Notes under the pieces: generated by a model
Databases searched by the model: none
What the model was told of the DNA's origin: nothing
The model's input: only the letters and a program-made list of their open reading frames with translations
Made by a program: the position numbers and the translations under genes
Source of the DNA: Acridotheres tristis
Taxonomy: Eukaryota > Chordata > Aves > Passeriformes > Sturnidae
NCBI GenBank assembly: GCA_037013685.1
Contig: CM072886.1
Span: 90,508,422-90,572,421, forward strand
Length of the DNA: 64,000 bases
Direction of reading: 5' to 3'
Part shown: positions 51,952-64,000 of the stretch, piece after piece
Position numbering within the stretch: the stretch's first letter is position 1
Layout: every line of letters starts with the position of its first letter

Positions 51952-54900
51952 CAGGAAGGTGAATAAGGAGTAGATATTGGCACTTGCTCATACGACAAAA
52001 ATCAGGAATTTTCAGATGAAGGTTTAAAGCAAAGCAAAGAAAATATTTTTCCCCCATAGCACTTCATTAAACAGTGGGATGCCATAGGATGCTGTGAAGG
52101 CTAAAATATTAAATTGGTTCTAAAGCACTTAGACTTATGGAAGACACACTATCAGGGCTAATAAACACAGAGTTGCAGGTATGTTCTTTAGTTCTAGAAA
52201 CCTCTGTCTGCCAGCTACTAGAAGCCAGAACAACACATCAGGAGGTGCAGTACTGTATGCTGGTCCCAATCCTTAATTTTTTTAAAAAATTTATTTGTTT
52301 TATAACATTTGTAACATTTTTCTGAGGCTACTGGCATTACACATAAGGTGGTTCCTTTACTTACAGTGCAACAATTGTGAAAATGCACCACCTATCATCT
52401 AACGTGTCCGAGACAGGGTTCTCTGGGCTGGAAGTTCATTAACACCCCATCAGCAGAACTACATCAGGCAGCAATTTGTACTGTTCATTTTCTACATGTA
52501 GCTGCTTGGAGCATTAGTCTCTTCCAGCTCGGTTGGGTGGGTTGTGCTTCCTTAGGGAGGTTGCAGTCTATAAAATAGCCATAAGCAAGGCAAGTACAAA
52601 GAGTGCTTTGGCTGGCTGCTGGTCTTCTCTCTTCATAAAAAGAATGAGATTGGAGCAATGTGCCGCGTGTTTTAAGTTTCGTTGTGTAGTTGCCTCAAAA
52701 CCATTTCTTAGGGGAACAATAATTCTTGGGAGGAAGTGCCAGATAAGAATTAATACTGATAAAACCTACATATTTCTTCCTGAGGATTCTCATGGGAAAT
52801 GTCTAGCTTTTCTATTTAAAATTATTTTTTGAAAAATGTGCTACCAGTTAGGTGTTCTGGAAATAGATTAAGTAAAGGAATGGGTGACAGGCATAAACAT
52901 AAAAAAAGAATGGTGAACCCTCTGTCACTGAGCTTGTCATGTGCAATTCGAGTACTCCAGAGAAGATAAGCAGTACCTTGGAACCTGTGAGTTTTTAAGC
53001 CAACCACCAGATTGCAGAAGCAGGTCTCCCAGTTTAAATCAGCTTCAAAGTGAATGACTGAAGAGTGATCCTGGAAAAAAAAATCTCCAAAGGTATCATT
53101 TCCCTTTAATGTACTGCCAAGAGTTTTCTCTACAACAGGAAGAGTTAGTTCATAGGGACAGGAAAGCCAGGATTGGCCCTCAAACACAGTACCAGGAAAG
53201 TTAAAATGTGAAATTATCCTACTAATGAGCCTAAAACTGTTGGCAAGTCATTATCTCTTGTCAGTGAAGCTGGAAAAGCATGTGAGGAAGAAGAGCCTGT
53301 GCTGCCTGCAAGAAAATTTTGTCTGCTAATGAACCTGTGTGAGTGAAAGAACATCAAAAACAGGCCAGGAGTTCTTCCTGTTTGTTTATTTCTTCTGTAG
53401 GAATTTGTCTGAAGCTCCTCAGGACCCTGCTGTCTGATGCCCTCAGGTTTCATCCAGATCATCCTACCTCTTAATAAAAGACCTCAAACCTGTTGCTGAT
53501 GGAGATATGTGGCTTTAGACAGCTGTGCCTTTCAGATACCCCCCATTTTACCTCCTTTGCTGTCCACCACCACTTTGTTGTGAGGTTGCTTATGGCACTG
53601 AAATGACAGTGGCTGGGTACAGCCTGACACAACATGGAGCTGCTCCTTGCTTTTACCATGGCATTCCTCAGCGTTGTTCTTCTCCATGTGGAAGCCTGGG
53701 AAATTTTGATTCACCTCCTTGTTTCCCCAGCTGGGGATAACCCAGTGGCTTTGTGATGCCAGTAAGACTTCCTCCTCCTAGAAAAGAAAGCTGTGGGAAA
53801 TGTTTTCTTCTGCCTTTTCAGTGTCAGGACATCAGACTGGACTGTATCCACCTCCTCAGGTTTCAGAGTGAGCCTTTGATTACCAGACCCCACATCATGA
53901 TAAGATTTTCCTCCAGCCTTTAAGAACATAGTGCCACAAACTTATCATCTCTTCTTCATCTGCATTTACACATCATCTTGTCATTTCATACAAGATTTTC
54001 TTTCCTTCAGGCCATAGACCACTTACTGTCCAAATGCCTTGTGTTCATTTCATCAAGTCCTAATAATTTCTGATTATTTTTCCCATTCCCCTGCCTATTT
54101 GGGTAATCTGATATAAACCATTCTCCACTCTGGTTCTAAGAGGAAGGCAAAGCTCTCCAGCAGGTAAAGCATTGACTCATTTTGGAACTTTCATGTTAAC
54201 CTACAGTAGGTCTGCTGCAGAGTGATTGACTGTCATCCAGCTTCCTTAACCTTTAGAAGATGGAGAAGTGGAGAACTGGAAAAACATTCAAGGCTCCCAG
54301 TGAGAATGAGGGAGGTCTTGGTAGGCAGTGAAGCTCCTGACCCAGAATTATTATGGGTTGTATATATATAACAGGATTCAAATTTTCACTGACATTTGTC
54401 AGAGGTTTCACCATTGATATCACCCTTAACAGGGCAGAGAAAGCACCATTACACCCAAGAGACCAAACTATCAATAATCAGTGTGTAGGGAAATAGTAGA
54501 TTCAGCTTTGCTTCCTGATGGAAAAGCTCACACAGAATAGTTGTTTATTTCCAGTGACAAAGAGGGAAGAGCTGCTCATTTCTCAGAGCCTGTGGAAAAA
54601 ATGAAGCTGACAAGAAAGGGAAGAAATTACAGAGCTGAAATAGTCAGATGAACTTATTTCCCACATACACAGGCATAGTATATTTTTTTCTTAAAAGAAC
54701 CTGATATGAAAAATGTTATCATTGTTGGACTATGGGAAGGGAAACATTTTGCCTTCTCATCTTGGCTTGGTTTCAGGAGATAGAGCTAAAGTTGCCTTGT
54801 GCATGTCACAAAAGATTAATTTATCTTAAAACTTTTTAGTTATAGCCCAACTCCTCACCATATGAAGGCACCAGTGTATCCAGGGAAGCAGAGCATCCAC

Positions 54901-57160
54901 AGAGCTGTGATACTGACTCTATTCTGAAGTCAATTGAATTTTGGTTCCTGAATTTCAGAAAAAGTTGTAGGTGTTGCCTGGGAATTGCATAAGCTCTGTA
55001 CATAATAAAAAGGCTCACATTTATTAAGGACATTCAGATTAGAGTCCCAAGGCTCCTGTGATAGACAAGTGATAGGCTGATTGTTTGAAAGACACAACAA
55101 GGGAGTGAAGTTCAGGCAGTGTGGATGGCATCATTTGTGCTGCCTGGCTGTGGACATTCAGTTCTGGGATGAAGGAGTACAAGGCTGGAACTTGGGGTGG
55201 GACCAAGTCAAGCTTTGCTGAGCAGCAGGAAGAGGAGTCACATGCAAACAGTAATTTACTAGTCCAAGCACATAACCACTAACAATGCCTGGGACCATTC
55301 CCAGGAGGCAGAACTTGCTTGTTCTGTTGTTAAACAATTTTGTTCAAATTGTTGAACAATTGCAAAGTATTGTTAAATTGTTAGCGTGGCTCCTGCCAAA
55401 GAGCATCTTCCAAAGATTTCCTGTTCCCAGAAGGCAGCTTGAGGTAGGCACAGTCTTTGGTGAGCAGTAGAGGTTAAACATATGGTACTGGGGCCCATAG
55501 TGCCAGGGAGTGAAGCAAAGCACAATAAATTTACTTGTACAGACATAGCTACAACTTGTACAGAGAAGGTAACAGCTTGATTTGAGTGCTCCTGAACAAC
55601 CTATTTGGGAACCAGCAACGATTTTAAAGGGGGTGTTTACCAAGCCAAAACAAAGGCATGCAACAATGCTCTGGATGGTAGCACCCATGAAGGGCTGCAG
55701 GTGGTCTTTGCTGCTGCCCTGTCCAAACCTCACACCAGTAAGACAGCAGCTATCAGCTGGGGGATGGCCAGCCATGGAAGCAGTACTCACTCCGTGCTAG
55801 GGACTTTGGATACCAAGGTCTGGCCTTGCAGAGGAGAAGGGAGTGAAGTCACACTTTACAAACAGTTTTTAATAAAGATTTTTTTTTCCTATTTAATTTA
55901 GACAGACAATCCTTTAGGGTTGTAAACACTTGCTGCTGGTAGATTAATTTGGTTGTTGCTGCATTTGTCATGCTGATGCTCGGGAAACTGAAAATGGAAA
56001 CGAGTAGAAACAAAGGGAAACAGCTGAAATAAGTCAGTCATCCTCTGAAGTAAGTAAATCAAAAGCAAATAAATAGCACAGATAATGTAATTGGTGATTA
56101 TAAAACTACATCGGATCCCTTCAAAACACAGAATGAAATGAGCTACTCTCTTGATCTGGCTGTTGCTTATGTAGTTCTTGTTTAAATGTCGTTGAAATAA
56201 CAGTGTGCCAACAAATATAAACTGCAAACACAGCATTTTAATAAGCTCAAAGTGAAATAAAACAAGCCAGAGCAGATCTGTTGGCTCTTGTAGTTTTTTG
56301 TTTGCAAGATGGGAAGCTTGGAGGTGGGAGGCATGTACAAAGGGTATTATTCCTTGCACATGTTTGTCTGGTGCTGATTAAGAGGGGCAATGTTAAAAAC
56401 TTTCTGTGACATATTACAGGCTATAATCTTCAAATTTAGGGCCCTGCATTGCTCTCAATCTAGTCACAGAATCCCCATTAAGGAGTGTAGACAGCCCTGA
56501 GGAGTTTGTGTCATAAGCTTTAATAGCATCTAAGAAACAAAAATCTCCTCCTGAATTGTGCCCAAACCATCTTTTCTCTCATTTTGCAGAAGGACCTTGG
56601 ATACTAGTGTATTTGTCCTTCATCTAATCTGTTGTTCTTTAAGAGTGCTCATCTAAATGTGGGCTTAAAATAGATCTAATTAACAGATCTGACCAGCTGC
56701 TTAGTCAGATATAACAGCCACTGCAGTGTAGAAAGGTTAATCCCAAGTGTGAAGAAAGCCAAGTGACATCCTCTCTTCCCCCCAGAATTTGCCATACACC
56801 CATCATTTTTCCTGTCACATTCTCGCCTGTTTGTTAGTGCCTTGGTTAACAACAGCACCTCCCAACTCACACTGCTCAATTTTGCTTCTGCTTTGCACAG
56901 CTAAAATCCCTGTGAACTTCTGAGCTGAAGCTTCTGTTTCGAATCCCAAAATATCAAGACTTTTCCAAGGTGTGTAGGCAAAAGGCTTTGGATGTTCCCC
57001 TTTCCAAGCATGACCACTCTGTGCTGAGGCTGTCAGAGGGGCCTGGTGGATGGACAGAGGATGCTCATGGATGCTGCCAGAGAGCTTCTGTCTAAGCAAA
57101 AGCATGGCCAGACAAGACTGGGCATGGCAAGATTCAGAGACCAGAGCTCTGCTCCCTGTG
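51952..57160. other. Intergenic segment, no gene recognised
   Basis: AT-rich non-coding sequence. A hairpin-prone stretch lies at 55335-55362. Minus-strand open frames of 148 codons (55344-55790) and 153 codons (55898-56359) resemble no family and are of a length expected by chance in 64 kb. Confidence 0.6.
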
Positions 57161-57195
57161 TGGCATGGCATGGCATGGCATGGCATGGCATGGCA
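57161..57195 (+). repeat. (TGGCA)7 pentanucleotide microsatellite
   Basis: Seven perfect TGGCA units, with a related GGCATGGCA about 40 bp upstream (57121-57129). The unit has no stop codon in any frame on either strand, so artefactual open frames cross it. TGGCA is also the half-site recognised by nuclear factor I. Confidence 0.97.
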
Positions 57196-60100
57196 TCCCC
57201 CAGGACAATGCCACCCCAGCCCCTTGCTCGGCTGCTACCTCCCTCCTCCCCTCTGAGAAAGCTCCTGCCTGGTGCTTTAGAAAATTAATGCTAAGTAGAA
57301 AAATGATGAAAGCATATTACCTGTAAATTACCTGACTAATCATATTCTCTCTCCTGGGACCTATTATGCTTCCAAGCTTGCAACTTAGTCATCCTTGCAA
57401 GCAAGCTCTCCTCATTTCCCAGATTTGTTCATCAGGTTCATCCAGAACATTTGCAAATTTCTTTGTTTTCCTCCAAGCTAGCTGTTCAGTCCTGCCAGGT
57501 GCTCAGTTCCCTGAGCACCCTCCAGGAAATTAATAAGCACATGCATGAATTTTAGATTGTGAAGCTGATGGCAATTAGGAAAATGGCAGGTTCTACAGCA
57601 CTCTCTTTTTGCTGGCAATTCCTTAGGTAGGTGGGATGAACTGTCCTCTAGAAACACTTGCCTCCCTCCATTGACTTAGGAGGAAATCCTGGCAGCCTGT
57701 ACACCAGTAAGAGCAGTTTGGATACACCAGCCAAGACATAGCATGTGTATCCCTTGACTAGGGTATTTTGACTCACATAGAAGATAAAGTCAAACACTAT
57801 TTTTAGCATCCTTTATTGATTCCTGTATAATTTCCTTTGCTCTTCCTGTGGAAGTTCCTTCCTTTCCAGTAACACCAGCATTTGAAGTAGCACATCAATC
57901 CCTATTATGTGTCAAACCTGACTTTTTTTCCCAAGCCTCGGCATGATGCGGAAACTCTTAAACACAAAGTCTTCCTGTAATTTAAACACCCAACTGTATG
58001 TTAAATTCGAATAAGATGTGGTGACTGCTAATGAAGTTACCCCCAGGCTCAGCAGATAGTACAACTTTCTGGGTTATTTCTAAGAAGGTTGATATAGAGC
58101 CACAGAAGACTTTATCTTGCCAATGGCTCTATGAAACCTAAACTCTAAATAACTTTGGCTCTGCTAACATCCCTTTTGTTGTTCTGATTTATTCTTCCCA
58201 TCTGAAAATTACAGTAAAAAAGCAGTTATTCACAATTTCATTTTACTTGCTCTCAAGCAACCTGACGCTCAAAACCTCTTGGTGAAGTTGCTGCTTTTAA
58301 AATATTTTCATCACCAGAAAAAATTGATGTTTAATTCAAACCCCCCAAAAAGGGAAGGAGCCTTGCCACTAGATCTGAAAGTCAGATTTAGAGGTGAAAG
58401 CTAAGCATCCAGTCTTGACACCTGCTTGTGTCTTGACAAACAAAAAAAGGCTGTGTGAAATGAAGAGTACACAAGGGTTTTCACTTTAGCAGCAATGTAT
58501 GCTACATCAGATCTTTTGAGGTTAAGATCTGTCTATGACTATCCATAAAGCACAGACTGAGGCAAGTGCAGTTTGCTCATTAACTATTTTTATCTGGTTC
58601 ATTTATTATTGGTATGCCAGCCTTTGTCTCAGGATGTATCAAACACTATTTTGCAGGGTGACAGCAGACAGAAAGGGCCTTGAAAATTTTTTCATCTTAA
58701 GGACAAATTGCTTCCACCAAAGGTCTTAGAGCTACATTTCCAAGAAGCATCCAGCCCTGTAAAAATGCCAAGGCGTACTCAATGGGACAAAAAAAATCCC
58801 CAGAGATAGTTTCTCTGCTTTTGCTAAGTATAAAATATTTGTCCCTGAACTGTTAGAGCCATGCAGAAACTGTGAGCAAAGGCATTGAACACAACTGCAT
58901 TGAAGCAAAAGGACCCACCACCTCCTCAAGGTTCACAACCCTCCAGGCACCAGGCACCAGGGGAAGACAGAGGAGTGAAGGAGGTTTTACTATTTATGCT
59001 ACACATGTATGGCAGGAAAGCCAGCTGCAGAGTGTGATGCTCTGAACTCAGAGCTCTTCCATACTGCGTGAAATCCTCCCATACACTGCTGTATTTGGGA
59101 AATGAAGGGGTTAACCAAAGCGGTGACACTTGTGACCCAGCCATGCTTCCTAACTAATACTACTTTTTGACTGCCATCTGAGTAAGGGCACCCCAGGTCC
59201 GTGCTGAGCTTCTCAATAAAACAAGGAGTTTCTCTTGGCTTCCCACTGCCCATGTCTGGGGACACAAGTTTGACATCAAAGACAGGGGCCATTTTCCTCT
59301 CCTGAGGATATCATGGAGTATGGGAAAGCTTTTCATTAAAGCAGCGTTCTGTCCAACTGAGGTGAGCCCTGTGGGGGTGTGTAAACCCCAAAAGGCTTTG
59401 AAGGAGGCTGGAAACACTTAGTCAATGGGGACAAACTGATACATTCAATGTCACAGAAGAATTTTCTGTCCCTTCACCTAGGCGGCTAGTTTAGGTTTTG
59501 AATACCAAGACCACATGCCTGACAAACAATTCACAGGTTGCAATATTTTTATCGTTTTCTTCTAAACTCTGAATAGCTTTAAATGCTTCATGAAACTCGA
59601 GTAAAAGTTAGACTGAGCAATGGCCAAGCAGCTTGCACAAAAATTTAGTTATCTAAATGCTTTAGATGGATGTTCTTGTGCAACACTAGCCCCGGCTTCC
59701 ACGGTGTGCATTAGGACTGTAATAAATAAGTTGTGAGTTACATAGGCCTGACATGGTATTTATGAAAAGATCATATTTACTCCTTTGAAACAGCCACCCT
59801 ACAGAAAGTCTGGCGCTTGTACAAAGGCATTTATTCGGTGCATCCCCTTTAAAGGTCAGGAAAGAAAACTGAGAAGATGGGTAATTGCAAAACTGGTTCT
59901 GAAAATGTGTTCTTATCTGCTGGACAAGAGGGGAATGTCAAGAAGTCAGGGAGGTGAGCTAAAGCAGGCTCAGGGAAGATGCAAATTCCAGGACCCTCAC
60001 ATAGGCAGATGTTACGAAAGGAATTCCTCCTGCTTTTGCCATCTGAGGAGTGCTGTGCTGTCTTCAGCCAGCAGCAGAGGTATCCAAGGGAGGAAAGAGA

Positions 60101-61591
60101 CATATGCTATTTACCCCACTTACCAATTTTTTGCAAGAGTGGGAACAGGGAGGAAAAAAATTCTATTTAACAAGCATTTAACATGGCATTTGGACTTCCC
60201 TGTTTTGGTATGGACTGTCCTTTTAAATCCCAGATCCGCCTTTCTATTCAGACATGAATTTTGATCTGGCAGATATTTCAGTGACCAACTCTCTTTTCTG
60301 TTGACTTCAGCAGATTTAAGTAGATGTTTTTTACTAATGCTGCTGTTAATTTCAAATAGACATATGTCCTATCTGGTAAATAGCAATTTAAAAAGCAACC
60401 TAGTGTTATTGTAGTCCTGCTTTCTTAGAACTTTTCCCCTGAGACTGACATTACCCTGTTTTGCCTTCTCTGGTAATTTCTATCCACATTTTCACTGCTC
60501 ACAGGTTATGTCCATTAAACACTTGCTGCACTTTGTTACCTGGGAGTGAAGATCGGTGTTTCAGTATGTAATGTATGTAAGCACATGCCTTGACTTTGTT
60601 TGGATCTCAGTCTCTGATGAGTGGAGTTATTGCACACCTGGAGTACAAGCCTTAATCCCGTTTTTTTTTTTGGCTGGGCTGTTGAAGGGCTCAGAGTGGT
60701 CCATCCTCAAGCACAGTGCAAGCCTTTAAACCAGGATTTCTTGAGCAACTCCAGATCAGGTATGATAGTGCAGGAAGCAAGGACAGGCAGGACTGATCAC
60801 CTTGCAAAATAAAAAGTCTCTTACACAGGAGCAGGTGTTCTTGTTGCATGCAATGCTTGTTCCAGTAAGCATAAATTACCATTTCTGAGTTTCTGGCACT
60901 GGTAAAACTTACTAAGCAGAGAGCGAGCCCAGTATACAGGAGCAGAGAGGCACTGGGTGTCACTTAGTTTCACTGAGACTCAAATGGAAGATGTCCAAGG
61001 ACTCCTGAAGCAGCAAAACTTCTTCTCCATAAAGACCAGATGAAGACGTTCTTTTGAAATCACAAGATATGTAATTTCTCTATATACATCAGATGTTTCT
61101 TCTGTTTTGTTCATCTACAAATAACTAGAGGAGATGCCAGAGCTTGTCTGGAGTTAAGTGACAAAGTACCATGTGACAGAGGTCCACATTTCTTGACTGT
61201 AAAATGAGACAGGCAGCATGCCAGTGAGACCACAAGGCAAAGGAAAATAAATAATCATTTGTGGTAGCAGCCTAAAACCCCCTCAATTTCACGTCTCCCT
61301 TTTATTTACAGTATTGATGTGTTGGAACTGCTGCGTGAATCTGAACCAAAGAAAGCAGAATTAAACCCCGAAGTTCTTGTTTCTGAACCAAGGTGGCCTT
61401 GTCACAAAGAGCAGCATGTAGGCTGTGCTCTGGTCAGTGGGAGCACCACGTCCTGGAAGGGAGAGCCATAGGCTTTGCTACTGGCATTGCCCCGACCCTG
61501 CTGTGACCTTGGGAAGCCTCTTTCTCCCCGCCACCATTGTTTCTTTTATCACCCTCATGAAGATGCTAATTGCTTCACAGTTCCAAGGGCT

Positions 61592-61617
61592 GCTCTTTTA
61601 GTAAGCTCTTTTAGTGG
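61592..61617 (+). repeat. Near-perfect 13-bp tandem duplication
   Basis: GCTCTTTTAGTAA is followed directly by GCTCTTTTAGTGG, differing only at the last two bases. Confidence 0.85.
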
Positions 61618-62540
61618 CTTCATTCACTCAGCCACCTGCAAACACTGGGTTTCACTGGTGGTTGTGCCAATGTAGTGGAAGAAGAGAGCCAGCCACAAAT
61701 ATGAGCAACAAGACATGGTGTGGGGTGTGCAGCCATCTCCTGCCAAGTGAAGGAAATATTAACATTCTGCTCCCCATCCGAAGCCCGCAAACACTATGAT
61801 AAGAACAAAACATGAATTTAAAGCTTTGCACAACAGCCACCAGGCTGTAATGAGATTTATTCTGTGGTCTCTTAGATATTTTGGACTGATAGGCCCAGTA
61901 GCTCACAGTATGTGGTTTATGCACATCAGACTTAAAACATGCATCTGGAAGAATGCATTTATGGTGGATAAAGGTGAGCCACTATGTCTCCAAACTGAGT
62001 TTCTAGTCTAATCTAGACTAGCCTATTTTTTTGCCTTACTGTGTCCTACCAGAAAGCACATACGCATGATCAGATCTCCTTTTTGTCCTTGGAGAGGTTA
62101 CAGTAGTTACTAAATTATAAACTTCCTCTCCTCTTTCTCTCCTGCTTTTAAACAAACCCACAGGAAAAACAATGGAATTAAGCATAAGGAAACCTAAATG
62201 CTGGGATGGCTATTTCAAAAATGTTTTGGAAAAATGTTTATTTGTGAATGAAAACCTAAGTGCTCTTACTCATCCCTCTGCACCTGGCATAATAATGTAA
62301 CCATCATTTTCAGCAACCATACAGATTTGAAAAGCAGAACTCTGAGTGAACTACCTGTTCTATCTAACAAACTGTGAATAATGAATGGAAAATTGGGGCT
62401 GATGCATATGGAATCTGTTTTCCTACTTAACTCTGGATTTCTGCATAAGCCCATGTTGGTGCTTCACCGGAGCACAAACCTTGTCATGCCATGACACCAG
62501 CAGTGGTATGCCCATGTTGTTTCAAATGCACAGCTCTCAA

Positions 62541-62566
62541 GAGCTCCACTAATGAGCTCCACTAAT
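62541..62566 (+). repeat. Perfect 13-bp tandem duplication
   Basis: GAGCTCCACTAAT occurs twice head to tail, then GGAGC. Confidence 0.9.
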
Positions 62567-64000
62567 GGAGCACTAGCAATTGCTATGATAGATCCTCACA
62601 TGCTCTGGGCACTCACTTTCTTTTATGAGTTACACTCAATGGAGGAAGACAGGAACAAGAGAAGACATGCAGCTTGTGCCACTCAGAGGATTCTCTTCCA
62701 CAGTAATTTCTGGAGCTCCTTGTGGAGCTATGTGGTGAGGAGGACCACTGGCACTCATCTGTGTACAGCTAGCAACTATGATTTTATTCTTTTAGGTTTT
62801 TAACTTACAAGAAGTAGACATCCACAGTTCTCTCTGCCCATCACTGGAGATCTTCAAGGGTCCTGTCTGTATCCAGAAAGGGAGACTGGATCCTTATTTC
62901 ATTTATGAAGGTCTTTGAAAATGCCTGTATTTGATGCTGTGGATCTGTGGTAGGGATGCAAAGAAAGTAACATAAGCCTGGAGGAGAGCTTTAGGAGATT
63001 AGAGAAAGATGAATATTTAGATACGCATATGAGCTGAGCAAGAAGCTGTGCAGAAAATTGGCTTGATTGAGATGCCTCCAGTGTCTGAGGATATGAAAAA
63101 AGAGTATCAGGTCAAAGTAGCAATTCATGGATAAGCTGTAGATGTATGAGAGGAACATAATGGCTGTGATGCCTGAAGCAAGCAAGAGAATTGATATCAC
63201 ACTTTGCTGAAGAACACTTTTATTCAGAAACAATCATACGAGAGTGCAGAGCAACTGCCCTTCTAGATTAGCTGGCTGTTTATAGAAACTGCTCATACAC
63301 CTTTAAAACTTTCTCCTTTCAGCCTTGCCATTCTCTTTAATGAGTATAATTGACTTGGCCACTATTTCTCAAGGCCACTAACCTCAAGATAACATCACTG
63401 GAAGGCAAAACCAAGAATCACTTGGAGGCTGACTGAGAAGAATATCTGGGCTTTGCATCACTTCTGCTCTGAGGGAGCATTTAGTGAACCACACCAACAC
63501 ATCAGTGAAAGTCAGCCTTGCTCAAGAAGGTGGCAGCAGATTTAATTCAGAGGTTGCTTATGCATCTGGTGTGAGCAGCTTCAGTGTCTCTGACAGAGGC
63601 CTCTTTCTTTGCTTATTCTTAGTGTCTGCTGTAATGTGCCTGCTAGTGGCTGTCTCTTGACTAGGTTGCCTTTTCGACTGTGCGCCCTTTGTGACATTTT
63701 TCAGGAAATTGATTCTGAGTACTATTTCCATGAGAATTTGGGACTTTTATGTTTGATTTTGCTCTGGGAGCAACCTTTCTGGCCATTGATGAACAAACAG
63801 GTTTACACAGTTTAATGCAAACTGTTAGCACAAAGCAACAGGATCATCCCGGAAAAGACTTGGCTTGACATGCAGTTGACAAGCAAACTCTGAGGAGACA
63901 GTAACAGCTGTCCTCTTTGGCTTAAATGCCTAGAATATTTAAAAACCAAAGGTTCTTTCTCTTAAAAGGTTCTGGACAATGTTCCTTAATTTGGCAAAAG

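Larger units (their letters stand above)
57196..64000. other. Intergenic segment to the right edge, no gene recognised
   Basis: AT-rich. Contains two short tandem duplications (61592-61617, 62541-62566). The largest open frame is 159 codons at 59785-60264, with no domain. No exon, RNA gene or transposon recognised. Confidence 0.6.

Noticed and set aside
55344..56359. Two adjacent minus-strand open frames of 148 and 153 codons.
   Set aside because: Within the expected chance range. The cysteine-rich first one shows no motif spacing of a known family and there is no flanking splice or repeat structure.
1..64000. Search for tRNA, rRNA, CRISPR arrays, bacterial operons, retroviral LTRs and phage-like genes.
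   Set aside because: No tRNA B-box context, no spaced direct-repeat arrays, no LTR pairs or viral domains were seen. The genome context is vertebrate.

Overview
This window is vertebrate nuclear DNA, most likely avian. The evidence is AT-rich non-coding sequence with few interspersed repeats, and the recognisable transposable elements are all CR1-type LINE tails (8-bp terminal repeats of the ATCATAGA type followed by GGTTGGAAG-like sequence), which are typical of birds. A turtle or crocodilian is not fully excluded. There is one recognisable protein-coding gene, PARD6G, a Par6 cell-polarity adaptor, lying on the minus strand. Only its first two coding exons are inside the window.

Layout by coordinate. 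1-27441 is the 5' part of PARD6G intron 2 and contains no exon. 27442-27664 is exon 2, which carries most of the PB1 domain. 27665-40452 is intron 1 (12,788 bp). 40453-40524 is the coding part of exon 1 (24 codons). About 39730-40985 is a CpG island spanning exon 1 and the promoter. 40986-64000 is sequence upstream of PARD6G in which I recognise no gene. The last PARD6G exon, which carries the semi-CRIB and PDZ regions in this family, is not in the 27 kb of intron 2 shown here and must lie beyond the left edge.

The gene model is internally consistent. Both donors and the one acceptor are canonical, exon 1 ends in phase 0, and exon 2 ends in phase 1. The joined 98 codons give an uninterrupted Par6 N-terminus plus PB1 domain. 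The leader has no upstream ATG back to about 41030.

The most distinctive non-coding structure is in the CpG island. It holds a four-copy, exactly 11-bp tandem array of ACACGCCCC (40717-40760), a (GC)6 palindrome (40614-40627) and a strong G-quadruplex motif early in intron 1 (40190-40208). Outside it there are four minus-strand CR1 fragments, a (TGGCA)7 pentanucleotide repeat, homopolymer runs and a few perfect short tandem duplications.

I found no convincing previously undescribed system. The remaining sequence looks like ordinary intronic and intergenic DNA.
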